64,000 nt of DNA from Desulfobacterales bacterium (GCA_022360815.1 JAKSCC010000310.1:39028-103027), one strand, 5' to 3'. Shown: positions 9,628 through 20,130, numbered from the stretch's first letter. Notes: generated by a model from the letters alone, not told the origin. Numbers and translations: made by a program.

Positions 9628-10417
9628 TGCCCCCCTCCTTTTCCCTTTCATGAAGAAACCCGGTAAGGGGAGATGACGCAGAGGCCCTCTGGCGAACCGC
9701 TCCAGCTCCGGCGAGAAACGCCTCACGGCCTGCCTTGACAGCCCTGCCAAAGGCGCGTCCCATGGCAATCGGATCATCAGAGGAGGCAATGGCTGTGTTA
9801 ACAAGACAGGCGGCTGCTCCCATCTCCATGGCCTCACACGCCTGAGACGGCTTGCCAATACCCGCATCCACGATAATGGGAATCTTGATCTCATCAATCA
9901 AAATCTGAACCATCTCACGGGTCATCAGCCCTCTGTTGGTACCAATGGGTGCGCCCAGAGGCATCACGGCAGCAGCCCCAGCATCCACAAGCCGTCTTGC
10001 ATCCATCAGGTCGGGGTTCATATAGGGAAAGACAAAAAAACCTTCTTTGGAAAGCGTTTCTGTGGCCTTTATGGTCTCCATATTATCGGGAAGCAGGTGC
10101 TTCTGATCGCTGATGGCCTCAATTTTAATCCAGTCTCCGCAACCCGATGCCCTTGCAAGCCTGGCAATACGAACGGCTTCATCGGCATTCCGTGCTCCTG
10201 AGGTGTTGGGCAGAAGGACCATTTCCGAAGGAATATGCTGCACCACATTATCGGTTTTGGATGCAAAATCCACTCGACGCAAGGCCACCGTGATCACCTC
10301 GGATCCTGAGCTGCGACATACCCCTGGAATAAATGCGTCATTGGCGTATTTTCCCGTGCCGATAAAAAGCCGACTCGTCAGCTTTCGACCTCCAATTTCA
10401 AAAGGATCTCTCTCCAT
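9614..10417 (-). CDS. thiG: Thiazole synthase ThiG
   Basis: Condenses dehydroglycine, deoxyxylulose phosphate and the ThiS thiocarboxylate into thiazole phosphate. The 267 residues begin [24 protein letters not shown], the family start, and include [11 protein letters not shown] with the Schiff-base lysine region shifted to [26 protein letters not shown], and [31 protein letters not shown]. The ATG at 10415-10417 follows the thiS stop by one base and is preceded by a G-rich ribosome site lying in the last codons of thiS. The C-terminal 14 bases overlap thiH. Confidence 0.96.
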   Translation of the reverse strand: MERDPFEIGGRKLTSRLFIGTGKYANDAFIPGVCRSSGSEVITVALRRVDFASKTDNVVQHIPSEMVLLPNTSGARNADEAVRIARLARASGCGDWIKIEAISDQKHLLPDNMETIKATETLSKEGFFVFPYMNPDLMDARRLVDAGAAAVMPLGAPIGTNRGLMTREMVQILIDEIKIPIIVDAGIGKPSQACEAMEMGAAACLVNTAIASSDDPIAMGRAFGRAVKAGREAFLAGAGAVRQRASASSPLTGFLHEREKEGGNGIS

Positions 10418-10418
10418 C

Positions 10419-10628
10419 TTACGCCCCCCCTCCCACAAACCTTAAAATCTCCAGATGATCTTCTTGGGAAAGTATCACTTCATCAAATCGTGTACTCTCA
10501 ACCACCTCACCGTTTCTCTCCACCACAACAGCAGAGGGATCAAGCCCCTTGTGATGGAGATAGGTGTTCAGACTCACGCTTTTTGAAAAAAACTCAGGAA
10601 GAGATTCTTCGCGACCGTTCACAAACAT
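10419..10628 (-). CDS. thiS: Sulfur carrier protein ThiS, with an extra C-terminal Ala
   Basis: Small ubiquitin-fold sulfur carrier (69 residues) that is adenylated by ThiF and delivers sulfur to ThiG. It begins [13 protein letters not shown] and contains [10 protein letters not shown] and [22 protein letters not shown], all characteristic. The ATG has a near-perfect AAGGAGGT site seven bases upstream. Odd point: ThiS normally ends in exposed Gly-Gly, but here the frame ends GGGA, i.e. one Ala after the glycines. The G-run encoding these residues is prone to sequencing error, and it also serves as the thiG ribosome site. First gene after the TPP riboswitch. Confidence 0.93.
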   Translation of the reverse strand: MFVNGREESLPEFFSKSVSLNTYLHHKGLDPSAVVVERNGEVVESTRFDEVILSQEDHLEILRFVGGGA

Positions 10629-10767
10629 GGAGACACCTCCTTGGGCATGAAAATGGATTGAATGCTGAAGGAAAACTCTTGGATCAAGAGCCATGATCTG
10701 AATGAATTGATGCATCCGAAGAAAAGCGTCAGGCTCAAAAAATGGAATAGCCTTGGAAATCAGCCAT

Positions 10768-10792
10768 AAAAAAAGGCCGCCCAAGGGCCGCC
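10768..10792 (-). terminator. Riboswitch-controlled terminator in the thi leader
   Basis: On the minus strand GGC-G-GCCC and GGGC-G-GCC pair with one G/G mismatch and are followed by T7. It lies between the TPP aptamer and thiS, so thiamine pyrophosphate most likely acts by premature transcription termination. Confidence 0.75.
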
Positions 10793-10841
10793 TGAAAGAT
10801 AGAAACCGTTTCGCTTCTGCGCTTCGGTTTATGCGTGATGT

Positions 10842-10923
10842 GGCTTCCCTACGGCAGTATAAACTGCATCAGGTTCAAAGGGTTGGAATCTCTCCGTCTC
10901 AGCCCCCTTCGGGGCGCCCCCAG
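10842..10923 (-). promoter_or_regulatory. TPP riboswitch (THI element)
   Basis: The minus strand reads GGGGGCGCC, then GGCTGAGA, ACCCTTTGAACCTGAT and finally GTAGGGAAG, the conserved blocks of the thiamine pyrophosphate aptamer in order and spacing. It starts about 215 bases upstream of the thiS ATG on the leader transcript and is followed by an intrinsic terminator, consistent with feedback repression of the whole thiSGHFEC operon. Confidence 0.97.
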
Positions 10924-11117
10924 CAAAAAACTGAAATGTGATGATAGGTTTAACAAAGCTCAAACGAGGAGGCAATGCAAAAAAATCTCTTATTTTGATA
11001 GCCCCCCCTTTCCCCCCTATCATTATGCAAGAGCGCCCCTCCTCATTCCAGGGACAAACACACCCTTAGCGGGTTTCCCCACTGTGGCATACCCCTTGCT
11101 ACTTATGTAAAGCAACA

Positions 11118-11149
11118 GCGGTCAGCCCACCCAAACTTAAAGAGACCGC
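11118..11149 (+). other. Hairpin upstream of the 389-residue gene
   Basis: GCGGTC (11118-11123) pairs with GACCGC (11144-11149) across a 20-base loop, about 30 bases before the next start codon. It could shape the leader of the LonB operon; no known motif recognised. The rest of the 250-base gap shows no further clear element. Confidence 0.3.
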
Positions 11150-11177
11150 CTGATGACGGCAAGCAGGATGTGGCACT

Positions 11178-12347
11178 ATGAAAACAAAAAGCACCGAACG
11201 CCATGAAAATTCTAAGTTTTGGGTTATCTCAAACGGCAGAAACATCACCATAAAGGAAAAAGATGGGGATGAGACCCATCATGCTGTCAGAGAGTACAAA
11301 ATATCCCAATTCGGCTATTACCTTGTAAGCCCTGCTATGATTGAAGTGAAGGACCGCCTTGTAGGAACACGCGTTACCGTTGGAACCCACAGCTTAAAAA
11401 ACCGTCTTCACCACCTCTTCTCTGGAAAAAAGGCAACGCCAGACACACCTTTTGAAGAGGTAACCCTCTACTCCTCCTTTCAGCCCAAAAGCACAAGCGC
11501 TGGAGATTCTCACTTCTCAAAACACATAAACAACCTCTTTACCAAACTCGCCCCGTATGACCCGTTCCAAAAGCAGTTAAAGGAACTGGCCCAAGAGCAA
11601 ATAATGGACGTGACAGGCATCTGCAGAGATATTGCAGACAACCGATACAAGCTGGACCTTCATGGAACCGTTAACGAAAAGCTGGAGTATGTGGCTAAAA
11701 ATATCGGCACTCCCGTACACATCAACATGAAGTGCGCCCACTTAACCAAGGGGCTCTTTGAGCTTCGTGCTTTCGATTTTAAAGCCTTTGACAGCTCCCA
11801 TGAGATCACCCTCTACTCCTTTTTGAAAAAAGGGGTGCCCACCTTCTATGTGTCACCTCATCAAGGTGCCGAGGGTTTTTTCATTGAAGAGCCTGCTCTT
11901 TTCTATTGTCTCCACATTCTTCAGCAGTCTCTTGAGGTCAACTCAGACTTAAAGGATCTTTTTGGAGCCTGTGTGGACGGCACACTGCACCCCTTCAAGC
12001 TCTTTTTCTCCAAGCAGCTTGAATTTCAATACTCCCGTGAACATCTTCCCCTGCTGATTCGCCAGGAGCTTCGCCACACCATGATGAACGATCAGGAAAT
12101 TGGCACCATTGCGGATCTTCTAAATGACTGCCAGCGTGTGGTCTCCTTTAACTATGTGCCCAATGCCGTTAAGGGCCGCGAAAAGATGCTTACCAATATC
12201 TCTGTAATGCACGACTTTAAAGCGTTGGAGCCCCTGAAAAAAAACCACCCGGATCTCTATAATCGAATCAGCCTCAAGGCTCCCACCACCGAAGTAGGAA
12301 AACTCTATCTCTTGGATACTATTAAAGGAAGCACAGACGATGACTAA
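11178..12347 (+). CDS. Unknown 389-residue protein coupled to the LonB-like protease
   Basis: I do not recognise this protein. It has no signal peptide or membrane segment, so it should be cytoplasmic. The N-terminal 60 residues (FWVISNGRNITIKEKDGDE..HAVREYKISQFGYYLV) look like a small beta-rich domain; the remainder is mixed alpha/beta with KFFFS-like and LYSFLKKGVPTFYV stretches and ends in an acidic STDDD tail. Its last eight bases overlap the start of the LonB-like gene (GATGACTAA), so the two are translationally coupled and probably act together, for example as adaptor, substrate or regulator of the protease. An AGGATG-type ribosome site lies upstream of the ATG. Function is unknown; only the coupling is supported. 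Confidence 0.75.
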   Translation: MKTKSTERHENSKFWVISNGRNITIKEKDGDETHHAVREYKISQFGYYLVSPAMIEVKDRLVGTRVTVGTHSLKNRLHHLFSGKKATPDTPFEEVTLYSSFQPKSTSAGDSHFSKHINNLFTKLAPYDPFQKQLKELAQEQIMDVTGICRDIADNRYKLDLHGTVNEKLEYVAKNIGTPVHINMKCAHLTKGLFELRAFDFKAFDSSHEITLYSFLKKGVPTFYVSPHQGAEGFFIEEPALFYCLHILQQSLEVNSDLKDLFGACVDGTLHPFKLFFSKQLEFQYSREHLPLLIRQELRHTMMNDQEIGTIADLLNDCQRVVSFNYVPNAVKGREKMLTNISVMHDFKALEPLKKNHPDLYNRISLKAPTTEVGKLYLLDTIKGSTDDD

Positions 12348-14634
12348 GACCTTTACCGATAAGGATTACAAAGCGATTCGGGATATCCTGCAGTATCCCA
12401 AACGGCTAAAACAGAACCTTGGCTGGTTTTCAAACACCTCTGAGATTGTTCTTCCAGAAGATCCTGTGGACCGAGTGGTCTTCCAGAAAAGGGCAAGAAA
12501 GGCCATTCGAAAAGTCGCCCAAGCCAAAGGCAGCATGCTCATGGTGGGCCGCCCCGGCACGGGAAAATCGATGCTGGCCAAGATGTTTCGTGAAATTGTA
12601 GACCGTTCCATGGGAGACCATCTTCGCCCCAAAGAGGCCATTGTCGCCTACCCTGGAAAAGATGAAACCCATGTCCGCTTCTCCTATATGGAGCCTGAAA
12701 TAGCCGACGAGCAAATTGACGCCATGCGTGAAGCCTTGGAGTCCGCGCGTTTTTCGGCAACGCCTTTCTCTCTTGCCCAGGAAATTGAAACAGTAAAGCG
12801 CTGGAGAAATGGAGCCCTTGCCCTTGCTGCAGCAACCGCCATTCTTGGATTTTTCATCCCCACAGCCTTTATCTTTACCGGTATTTTTGGCATGGCAGCC
12901 GTCTTCATGCTGCTTCAAGAAAACAACCACAGAGCCCAGGAAAAGCTCCAAAACGAGAAAGGGGGTCGTCGAAACGACGTAAAACACCTTGCCGATCAGC
13001 TTCCTGAAGTCCTCTACGATCCGAGGCATGAGCGGGAGCTGATGGTCTCTGTGGCCGAACCCGATGCACGCTCCATGAAGGGTGGCTTTCGCCACGACCC
13101 CTATCAGTCTGGCAACCTTCAGACCCCTATTCACAAGCGCACATTCTTAGGCGCCCACGCCACCGCGCCCATCATCTTTATGGATGAAATCAAAACCCTC
13201 ATCTCTGCGGGATACATGTCCAGCCTTCTGGAGATCATGCAGAACAAACGTTACATCCTTGAAGGCGGAAAATCGACGGGAAGCGGTGCAGCTGACCGGT
13301 CTGAGAATCACCTGAAAGCCGAGAATATCATCATCGCCTGCTGCAACTACGACACCCTGGGTTATCTCCAAAAAGAGGGCAATGGCGCTTTTTTAAGTCG
13401 CATTGAAGAGCGCGGTGAGATCATTCATATGGAGGGCAGTGTTCCCGAAGATGAGGAGAGCATTCGTGAAGTGGCTCAGTATATTCGCCAAGAGGTGATC
13501 GCCACCCAAAAGGAGTATACCGAAACCTGGGGACCTATCCTCGTAGAGGAGGGGTATGAAGGCGTCCGCAAACGCTCTGCCCACATCTTTGGGCGCGAAC
13601 TTCCTGAGACCTATGAGCTCAGAGCCCGCGACTTCACCTGCGAGGCGGTAGCCGAAGTGGTAAAAGAACTTCGATGCCGCGCCTCAGATGGCAAACTCTC
13701 CGCCCTTCTCAGGCCCATCAACGGTATTGTAAGGGCGGCCCAGCATGAAGCGATTCTGGAAAACGCGCCCATGGTTACCGAATTTCACGTACGAAAGGCC
13801 ACAGAGAGCCAAGAAAGCTTAGAAGGGGCGCTCTCCCGTGAAGTCATCGCCCATAAGAAGGACCTTAAAGAGTACATCACCTCCATGACCGATGCCATTG
13901 GTTACGTTGTTGGCCTGGCTGTGGTCACCGCTCCGGCGGGCGGGCAGATGTATGGTCAACCCCTGCCCATCCACTGCCAGATCAACGCCGGTGGAAGCGA
14001 TCGTGTGGCAGCTCCAGGAAAACTGGGAGAAATCGCCAAAGCTGCGGCCCAGAATGTTCGAGCCTCCATTAAAAAAACCTTAAGAAAGGTCGGCGTACCC
14101 TATGCCGGATACGAGATGCACATCGAATACATTCAGGCCCACGGAGGTGTTGAGGGCGACAGTGCATCCATGGCCATGGATATTGGGCTGATCAGTGACT
14201 TTATTAAAATTCCGGTGGATCAACAGATCGCCATTACGGGATCACTCACCGGAGACATCGTTTTGGCTGTGGGAGGGGTCACGGAAAAAGTGCGATGCAT
14301 CATGGATGTAGACCTCAATATGAAAGGTGCCTGCATTCCCTGGCAAAACAGACACGACATCGAGCCTCTTCTCGTCAACCGAGACACCGAGGTGATCGCC
14401 CATGGAGAGATCCCCGGCATTCGAATTTTCAGAGAAGATGATCGGCAAGCCCCCTTTGATGTCTTTTTCATCAAGACCAAGTTCAACGCCTATGAAATCA
14501 TGATGGGTCTCTCACGCCACCAAGTGGAGAAAAAAATGGCAGAGCGTTCCGTGGCCGACATGAACCAAGCATGGCGTTCCCGAAAGGGAGAAGACGCGCA
14601 GGATCAACTTCCTCCTGTATCCTGCACGGCATAA
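12340..14634 (+). CDS. Membrane-anchored LonB-like ATP-dependent protease
   Basis: A 764-residue AAA+ protease resembling archaeal LonB more than bacterial LonA: it lacks the long N-terminal substrate domain and instead has a hydrophobic insertion within the AAA+ domain (about residues 158-192) expected to anchor it in the inner membrane. Walker A is GRPGTGKS (70-77), Walker B IIFMDE (278-283). The C-terminal proteolytic domain carries the Ser-Lys dyad: Ser608 in EGDSAS and Lys650 in GGVTEK. All catalytic residues are present, so it should be active in ATP-driven degradation of membrane or cytoplasmic proteins. It is coupled to the preceding unknown gene and followed by a large palindrome and two exported subtilases. 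Confidence 0.88.
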   Translation: MTKTFTDKDYKAIRDILQYPKRLKQNLGWFSNTSEIVLPEDPVDRVVFQKRARKAIRKVAQAKGSMLMVGRPGTGKSMLAKMFREIVDRSMGDHLRPKEAIVAYPGKDETHVRFSYMEPEIADEQIDAMREALESARFSATPFSLAQEIETVKRWRNGALALAAATAILGFFIPTAFIFTGIFGMAAVFMLLQENNHRAQEKLQNEKGGRRNDVKHLADQLPEVLYDPRHERELMVSVAEPDARSMKGGFRHDPYQSGNLQTPIHKRTFLGAHATAPIIFMDEIKTLISAGYMSSLLEIMQNKRYILEGGKSTGSGAADRSENHLKAENIIIACCNYDTLGYLQKEGNGAFLSRIEERGEIIHMEGSVPEDEESIREVAQYIRQEVIATQKEYTETWGPILVEEGYEGVRKRSAHIFGRELPETYELRARDFTCEAVAEVVKELRCRASDGKLSALLRPINGIVRAAQHEAILENAPMVTEFHVRKATESQESLEGALSREVIAHKKDLKEYITSMTDAIGYVVGLAVVTAPAGGQMYGQPLPIHCQINAGGSDRVAAPGKLGEIAKAAAQNVRASIKKTLRKVGVPYAGYEMHIEYIQAHGGVEGDSASMAMDIGLISDFIKIPVDQQIAITGSLTGDIVLAVGGVTEKVRCIMDVDLNMKGACIPWQNRHDIEPLLVNRDTEVIAHGEIPGIRIFREDDRQAPFDVFFIKTKFNAYEIMMGLSRHQVEKKMAERSVADMNQAWRSRKGEDAQDQLPPVSCTA

Positions 14635-14651
14635 GGCCGGAGTCTCTTCCA

Positions 14652-14710
14652 GCATGCACGGTCGGGCGAGAATGATCCTCCCCCCCATTCATTCCCCCGG
14701 TCGTGCATGC
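14652..14710. repeat. Large inverted repeat after the LonB gene
   Basis: GCATGCACG (14652-14660) and CGTGCATGC (14702-14710) pair perfectly, and the stem can extend inward through GTCGGG/CCCCGGT with two wobbles, leaving a C/T-rich loop. No U run follows, so it may be a protein-binding or mRNA-processing/stabilising element rather than a standard terminator. It lies 31 bases before the first subtilase gene. Confidence 0.6.
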
Positions 14711-14741
14711 AACCAAAACCATAAAAAATCGGGATACTTCA

Positions 14742-15953
14742 ATGAAAAAACTACTTATCTCTATTTTGCTTGTACTTTCTGCATCTGCAGTAAAAGCTCA
14801 GCAACTCTATACGGACAACCTGATCCAGCCCGCCCACAGCATGACCCGATCCTTCCATTATCCATGGAACGGGTTGACTCTTACGGTAGACTTTCAAATC
14901 AATCGTGTTTTCCGAACTCAAGTGGATTTAAATCGCACGCTTTTCGGGCGGGCCATGTCTGGTATGGGGCAAGCGGTAAAGCAGGCGTGGAGCCAAGGCT
15001 ACACAGGACAAAACGTCAATATCGGCATTCTCGATGCCATCCGTCCCAATGACCGCCGTTTCCCCATTGTCCTCTCAAATGTTAACGTAAGGCCTCAGGC
15101 TTTAACCCAAGTCCAATACACCGTAAATTTCGAATACCAGGGTTCCCCACAGCGCAACCGCTCCTTCCAATTGAGCTCAGAGCATGACACGCCGTGGAGG
15201 GTCAGAAACAATGGAACATTTTCCGGCCGCTACACGCACGGGCAAATTGCATCTCTCATTGCAGGCGGACGCCATACGGATGCCGATGGAACGGTTCTTT
15301 ACGGTATCGCAAAGGATGCAAACATCACGTTTATACAATCGGATTACGGCAACTATGCCGCAAAATTCACGCAAAAACCTTTTGATTTCATCAACGCCAG
15401 TCTCAGTCGAACCATCGCATACAACCGTGAATTTATGGAAAATCTCTACACCGCCATTGACCGCTCCGGAAAATATTCAGACGGCAAACTTCCCGTTTAC
15501 ATCACCTCGGGAGGCAATTACCACTACACCCTCGGTACCCCCACCTACGAGGGACTAAAACAAGGGCGATCCTACATAGCTGACTACAATGCCGTCACCA
15601 TGGCCATGAGTGACAACACCCATGACGGCCGCCCCTTATCAGACTACCTTCTTGTTGTTGGAGCAGACCACGGAATCACCAACAGGCCGGGTGAGGTGGT
15701 GGAACTTCAGAAACGATGGATCGTTGCGCCATATCATGTTCCACATGATAGAGGAACCATTCAAGGCACTTCGTTTTCGACACCTTTTGTCACCGGCATT
15801 GCAGGCGTTGTTAAAAGCAAATTCCCCACCCTGGATCCGGCTGACGTGGCCAACCTTCTTCTTGAAACAGCACGGGATATAGGAGCCCCCGGAATGGATG
15901 CTGTCTATGGACGTGGTATGGTCGATCTGGCCAATGCCCTTTCCCCTCAATAA
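14742..15953 (+). CDS. Exported subtilisin-like (S8) serine protease, copy 1
   Basis: A 403-residue secreted protease with a Sec signal peptide (MKKLLISILLVLSASAVKA, cleavage near residue 19). The S8 catalytic set is visible: Asp98 in IGILDA, His166 in RYTHGQIA, oxyanion Asn259 in TSGGN and Ser344 in GTSFSTP. The His motif departs from the usual GHGTHVAG. The C-terminus GRGMVDLANALSPQ is typical of S8 domains; no autotransporter or pro-domain beyond about 75 residues is seen. The start is the ATG at 14742, where the signal peptide begins; a longer open frame upstream is not supported. Its neighbour at 16219 is a close paralogue. Likely periplasmic or extracellular; substrate unknown. Confidence 0.87.
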   Translation: MKKLLISILLVLSASAVKAQQLYTDNLIQPAHSMTRSFHYPWNGLTLTVDFQINRVFRTQVDLNRTLFGRAMSGMGQAVKQAWSQGYTGQNVNIGILDAIRPNDRRFPIVLSNVNVRPQALTQVQYTVNFEYQGSPQRNRSFQLSSEHDTPWRVRNNGTFSGRYTHGQIASLIAGGRHTDADGTVLYGIAKDANITFIQSDYGNYAAKFTQKPFDFINASLSRTIAYNREFMENLYTAIDRSGKYSDGKLPVYITSGGNYHYTLGTPTYEGLKQGRSYIADYNAVTMAMSDNTHDGRPLSDYLLVVGADHGITNRPGEVVELQKRWIVAPYHVPHDRGTIQGTSFSTPFVTGIAGVVKSKFPTLDPADVANLLLETARDIGAPGMDAVYGRGMVDLANALSPQ

Positions 15954-16000
15954 CAAGCTAAAGCATCACCTTTTCAGGCATTTTCAGACAGAAACAAAGT

Positions 16001-16043
16001 CTCATTTTGATAAACCAGGCTTCAAATGAACTATCAAAATGAG
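16001..16043. repeat. Perfect 12-bp inverted repeat between the subtilase genes
   Basis: CTCATTTTGATA (16001-16012) and TATCAAAATGAG (16032-16043) are perfect complements separated by 19 bases. It is A/T rich, without a U run. It may be a weak terminator after copy 1 or an operator for copy 2. The remainder of the 265-base gap is A/T rich without a recognised motif. Confidence 0.5.
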
Positions 16044-16218
16044 CTTAACCTAATCTCCAAAAAGAAAAAGGATACAACCACAACGCCCCTCTATACAGCA
16101 TCTTGAGGCAAACACCCTTCACGGAATATTTTTTGCATATATGTTTGTCAGGATGAAGAATGTTCAAGCCATTGTGAAAACGGCACACGCCTTATTTTGC
16201 ACTTTGGGGGGTATTTAA

Positions 16219-17430
16219 ATGAAAAAAATAGTCATCCTACTTGCCTTGCTATTTTCAGTGTCCATGGCGGAAACACAACAGCTCTATACGGACACCCAAA
16301 TAGACGCGCCCTTTAATTCCTTAGCTCTATCTTTTCATTACCCAAGTATTGAACTTGCCATGACGGTGGACATTGAATTCAGCCGCATGTTTCGAACCCA
16401 AGTGGATCTGGATCGCACGCTTTTTGGACGGGCCATGTCCGGTATGGGCCAAACGGTAAGGCAGGCATGGAGCCAGGGCTATACCGGACAAAATGTCAAT
16501 ATCGCCATTGTGGACTTTATAAAACCCACGGCTCCTAAATTTTCTCTTACACTCTCCAATGTCAACCGCAACCCCCAGGCCTTGACCCACGCTCACTACA
16601 CTGTGGAGTACATCTATGAAAATACCCCCCAATTAAACCGAACCTTGGAGTTAACCTCAGAGGCCAACACCCCCTGGAGAGTAACAAACAACCGGACATT
16701 TTCCGGTAATTTCACACACTGGGAGTTTGCAGCCATTCTTGCTGGTGGCCGACATGTGGATGCCGATGGAACAGTTCTCTATGGCATTGCCAAAGACGCC
16801 AACATCACCCTTCTGCACTACAACCAACCCAGTTATGTGAACGAAGTTTCTCGAAAACCCTTTGACTTCATCAATGCCAGCTTAAGCCTGACCATCCCCG
16901 ATGGGGGAGCCATGGAGACTGTCTACACGACCATTGACAACTCCGGAATTTACCCGGATGGCCACCTTCCCGTCTACATCACTGCAGGAGGAAATACTTA
17001 CTACACTATCGGTACCCCCACCTACAGTGGGCTGGAGCAAGGCCTGCATAGCATAGCCGACTACCATGCCGTCACCATGGCCATGAGTGACAACACCTAC
17101 GACGACCGCCCCTTGTCGGACTACCTTCTCATTGTTGGAGCAGATCACGGAATCACCAACAGGCCAGGAGAAGTGGTGGAACTTCAAAGGCGATGGATCG
17201 TTGCGCCATATCAATTTCCGCATGATGGTGGAACCCTTCAAGGCACATCGTTTTCGGCACCTTTTGTCACCGGCATTGCAAGCGTTGTTAAAAGCAAATT
17301 CCCTACCCTCGCCCCGGCGGATGTGGCCAACCTTCTTCTCGAAACCGCACGGGACGTAGGTGCCCCCGGAATGGATGCTATCTATGGACGCGGCATGGTC
17401 GATCTGGCCAATGCCCTTTCTCCTCAGTAG
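16219..17430 (+). CDS. Exported subtilisin-like (S8) serine protease, copy 2
   Basis: Tandem paralogue of the gene at 14742, also 403 residues, with long identical blocks (RTLFGRAMSGMGQ, QAWSQGYTGQNVNI, DADGTVLYGIAKDANIT, SDYLL.VGADHGITNRPGEVVELQ). Signal peptide MKKIVILLALLFSVSMA. Catalytic residues are Asp99 (IAIVDF), His167 (NFTHWEFA), Asn259 (TAGGN) and Ser344 (GTSFSAP). The bulky Trp right after the catalytic His is unusual for S8 enzymes and differs from copy 1 (Gly), so specificity or activity may have diverged. A G-rich ribosome site precedes the ATG. Separate upstream region suggests independent transcription. Duplication plus divergence is evident; role unknown. Confidence 0.86.
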   Translation: MKKIVILLALLFSVSMAETQQLYTDTQIDAPFNSLALSFHYPSIELAMTVDIEFSRMFRTQVDLDRTLFGRAMSGMGQTVRQAWSQGYTGQNVNIAIVDFIKPTAPKFSLTLSNVNRNPQALTHAHYTVEYIYENTPQLNRTLELTSEANTPWRVTNNRTFSGNFTHWEFAAILAGGRHVDADGTVLYGIAKDANITLLHYNQPSYVNEVSRKPFDFINASLSLTIPDGGAMETVYTTIDNSGIYPDGHLPVYITAGGNTYYTIGTPTYSGLEQGLHSIADYHAVTMAMSDNTYDDRPLSDYLLIVGADHGITNRPGEVVELQRRWIVAPYQFPHDGGTLQGTSFSAPFVTGIASVVKSKFPTLAPADVANLLLETARDVGAPGMDAIYGRGMVDLANALSPQ

Positions 17431-17445
17431 CATATTCTTCAAATT

Positions 17446-17474
17446 GCCTTCAGGCAGTGATATTTCCTGAAGGC
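17446..17474. terminator. Inverted repeat after subtilase copy 2
   Basis: GCCTTCAGG (17446-17454) and CCTGAAGGC (17466-17474) are perfect complements with an 11-base loop, 16 bases past the stop codon. No U run follows, so termination is plausible but unproven. From here to 17695 nothing else is recognised. Confidence 0.5.
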
Positions 17475-17695
17475 GCTCCAAATATTGACCCTCCTGCCCT
17501 GCTGGGTTATAATTACCGAAATTTACAGCAAACGCACAGCGCTCCTTTTCCCACCCCGCCCACCGTGATAACACCACCTCCTTTTTCACGATTTTCTCGC
17601 CCAATCGCCAACGCGTCTGCGATAAATTTTCTATTTTTTACCGGTCTGTTTCGCCACCTGTTAAGAAAAAAAGGTTCCCTCAAGAGAATTTAACA

Positions 17696-17723
17696 TTGAC
17701 AATCATATGCTTTTGTATATATT
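17696..17723 (+). promoter_or_regulatory. Sigma-70 promoter for fusA
   Basis: TTGACA at 17696-17701 and TATATT at 17718-17723 with a 16-base spacer. Transcription from about 17730 would give a leader of roughly 190 bases before the fusA start. Confidence 0.7.
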
Positions 17724-17775
17724 CGGTGCCCTTGATTGCTCCTGACTCCAGCCTCTTGTCTGGTCTAAGCAAACA

Positions 17776-17884
17776 ATTACCAAGTGCAAAACCTGGAAAG
17801 GATCGCTAAACCGAGGTAATGTGTGACTCATCACCCACCGGACAGGGAAGGATACGTTTATCCTGCCCTATGGGTATGTCACGT
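17776..17884 (+). promoter_or_regulatory. Structured fusA leader RNA
   Basis: ATTACC (17776-17781) pairs with GGTAAT (17815-17820), enclosing CC-TGGAAA-GG; then a hairpin GGG-A-AGGATA / TATCCT-G-CCC (17845-17868) sits inside GTGAC/GTCAC and CCCA/TGGG pairings. The first part (GCAAAACC, GAAA loop, GG, TCGCTAAACC) faintly recalls a c-di-GMP-I aptamer, but I would not call it one. The leader appears organised enough to regulate EF-G expression. Confidence 0.4.
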
Positions 17885-17922
17885 GCTGCCTCGATCGTTT
17901 TTTCAAGTAAGGATACGTGACA

Positions 17923-20007
<2,085 letters not shown>

Positions 20008-20031
20008 CCTTAAGGGATATTCCCTGTTGAG

Positions 20032-20079
20032 CCCGGCAGCAACCGATTGTCAGCATTGTTTTTCGAGTGAACTGCCGGG
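20032..20079 (+). other. Inverted repeat between fusA and the ATPase gene
   Basis: CCCGGCAG (20032-20039) and CTGCCGGG (20072-20079) pair perfectly around a 32-base loop. No U run follows. It could reduce readthrough from the highly expressed fusA into the ATPase gene or protect the fusA mRNA end. Confidence 0.45.
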
Positions 20080-20130
20080 TGATACCAAGGTTCATGCTTT
20101 ACACGAACCTCAGCGACAAGAGAGGATGAT

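Noticed and set aside
10629-10784. N-terminal extension of ThiS reading from 10784
   Set aside because: The extension lies between riboswitch terminator and a perfect AAGGAGGT site; ThiS begins normally at 10628.
12430-13134. Minus-strand 234-codon frame inside the LonB gene
   Set aside because: Shadow of the LonB coding strand; no ribosome site or family features.
17776-17884. c-di-GMP-I riboswitch ahead of fusA
   Set aside because: Only the GCAAAACC/GAAA/GG part is similar; the CGCAAAGCC core and the second half do not match, and the regulated gene would be unusual.
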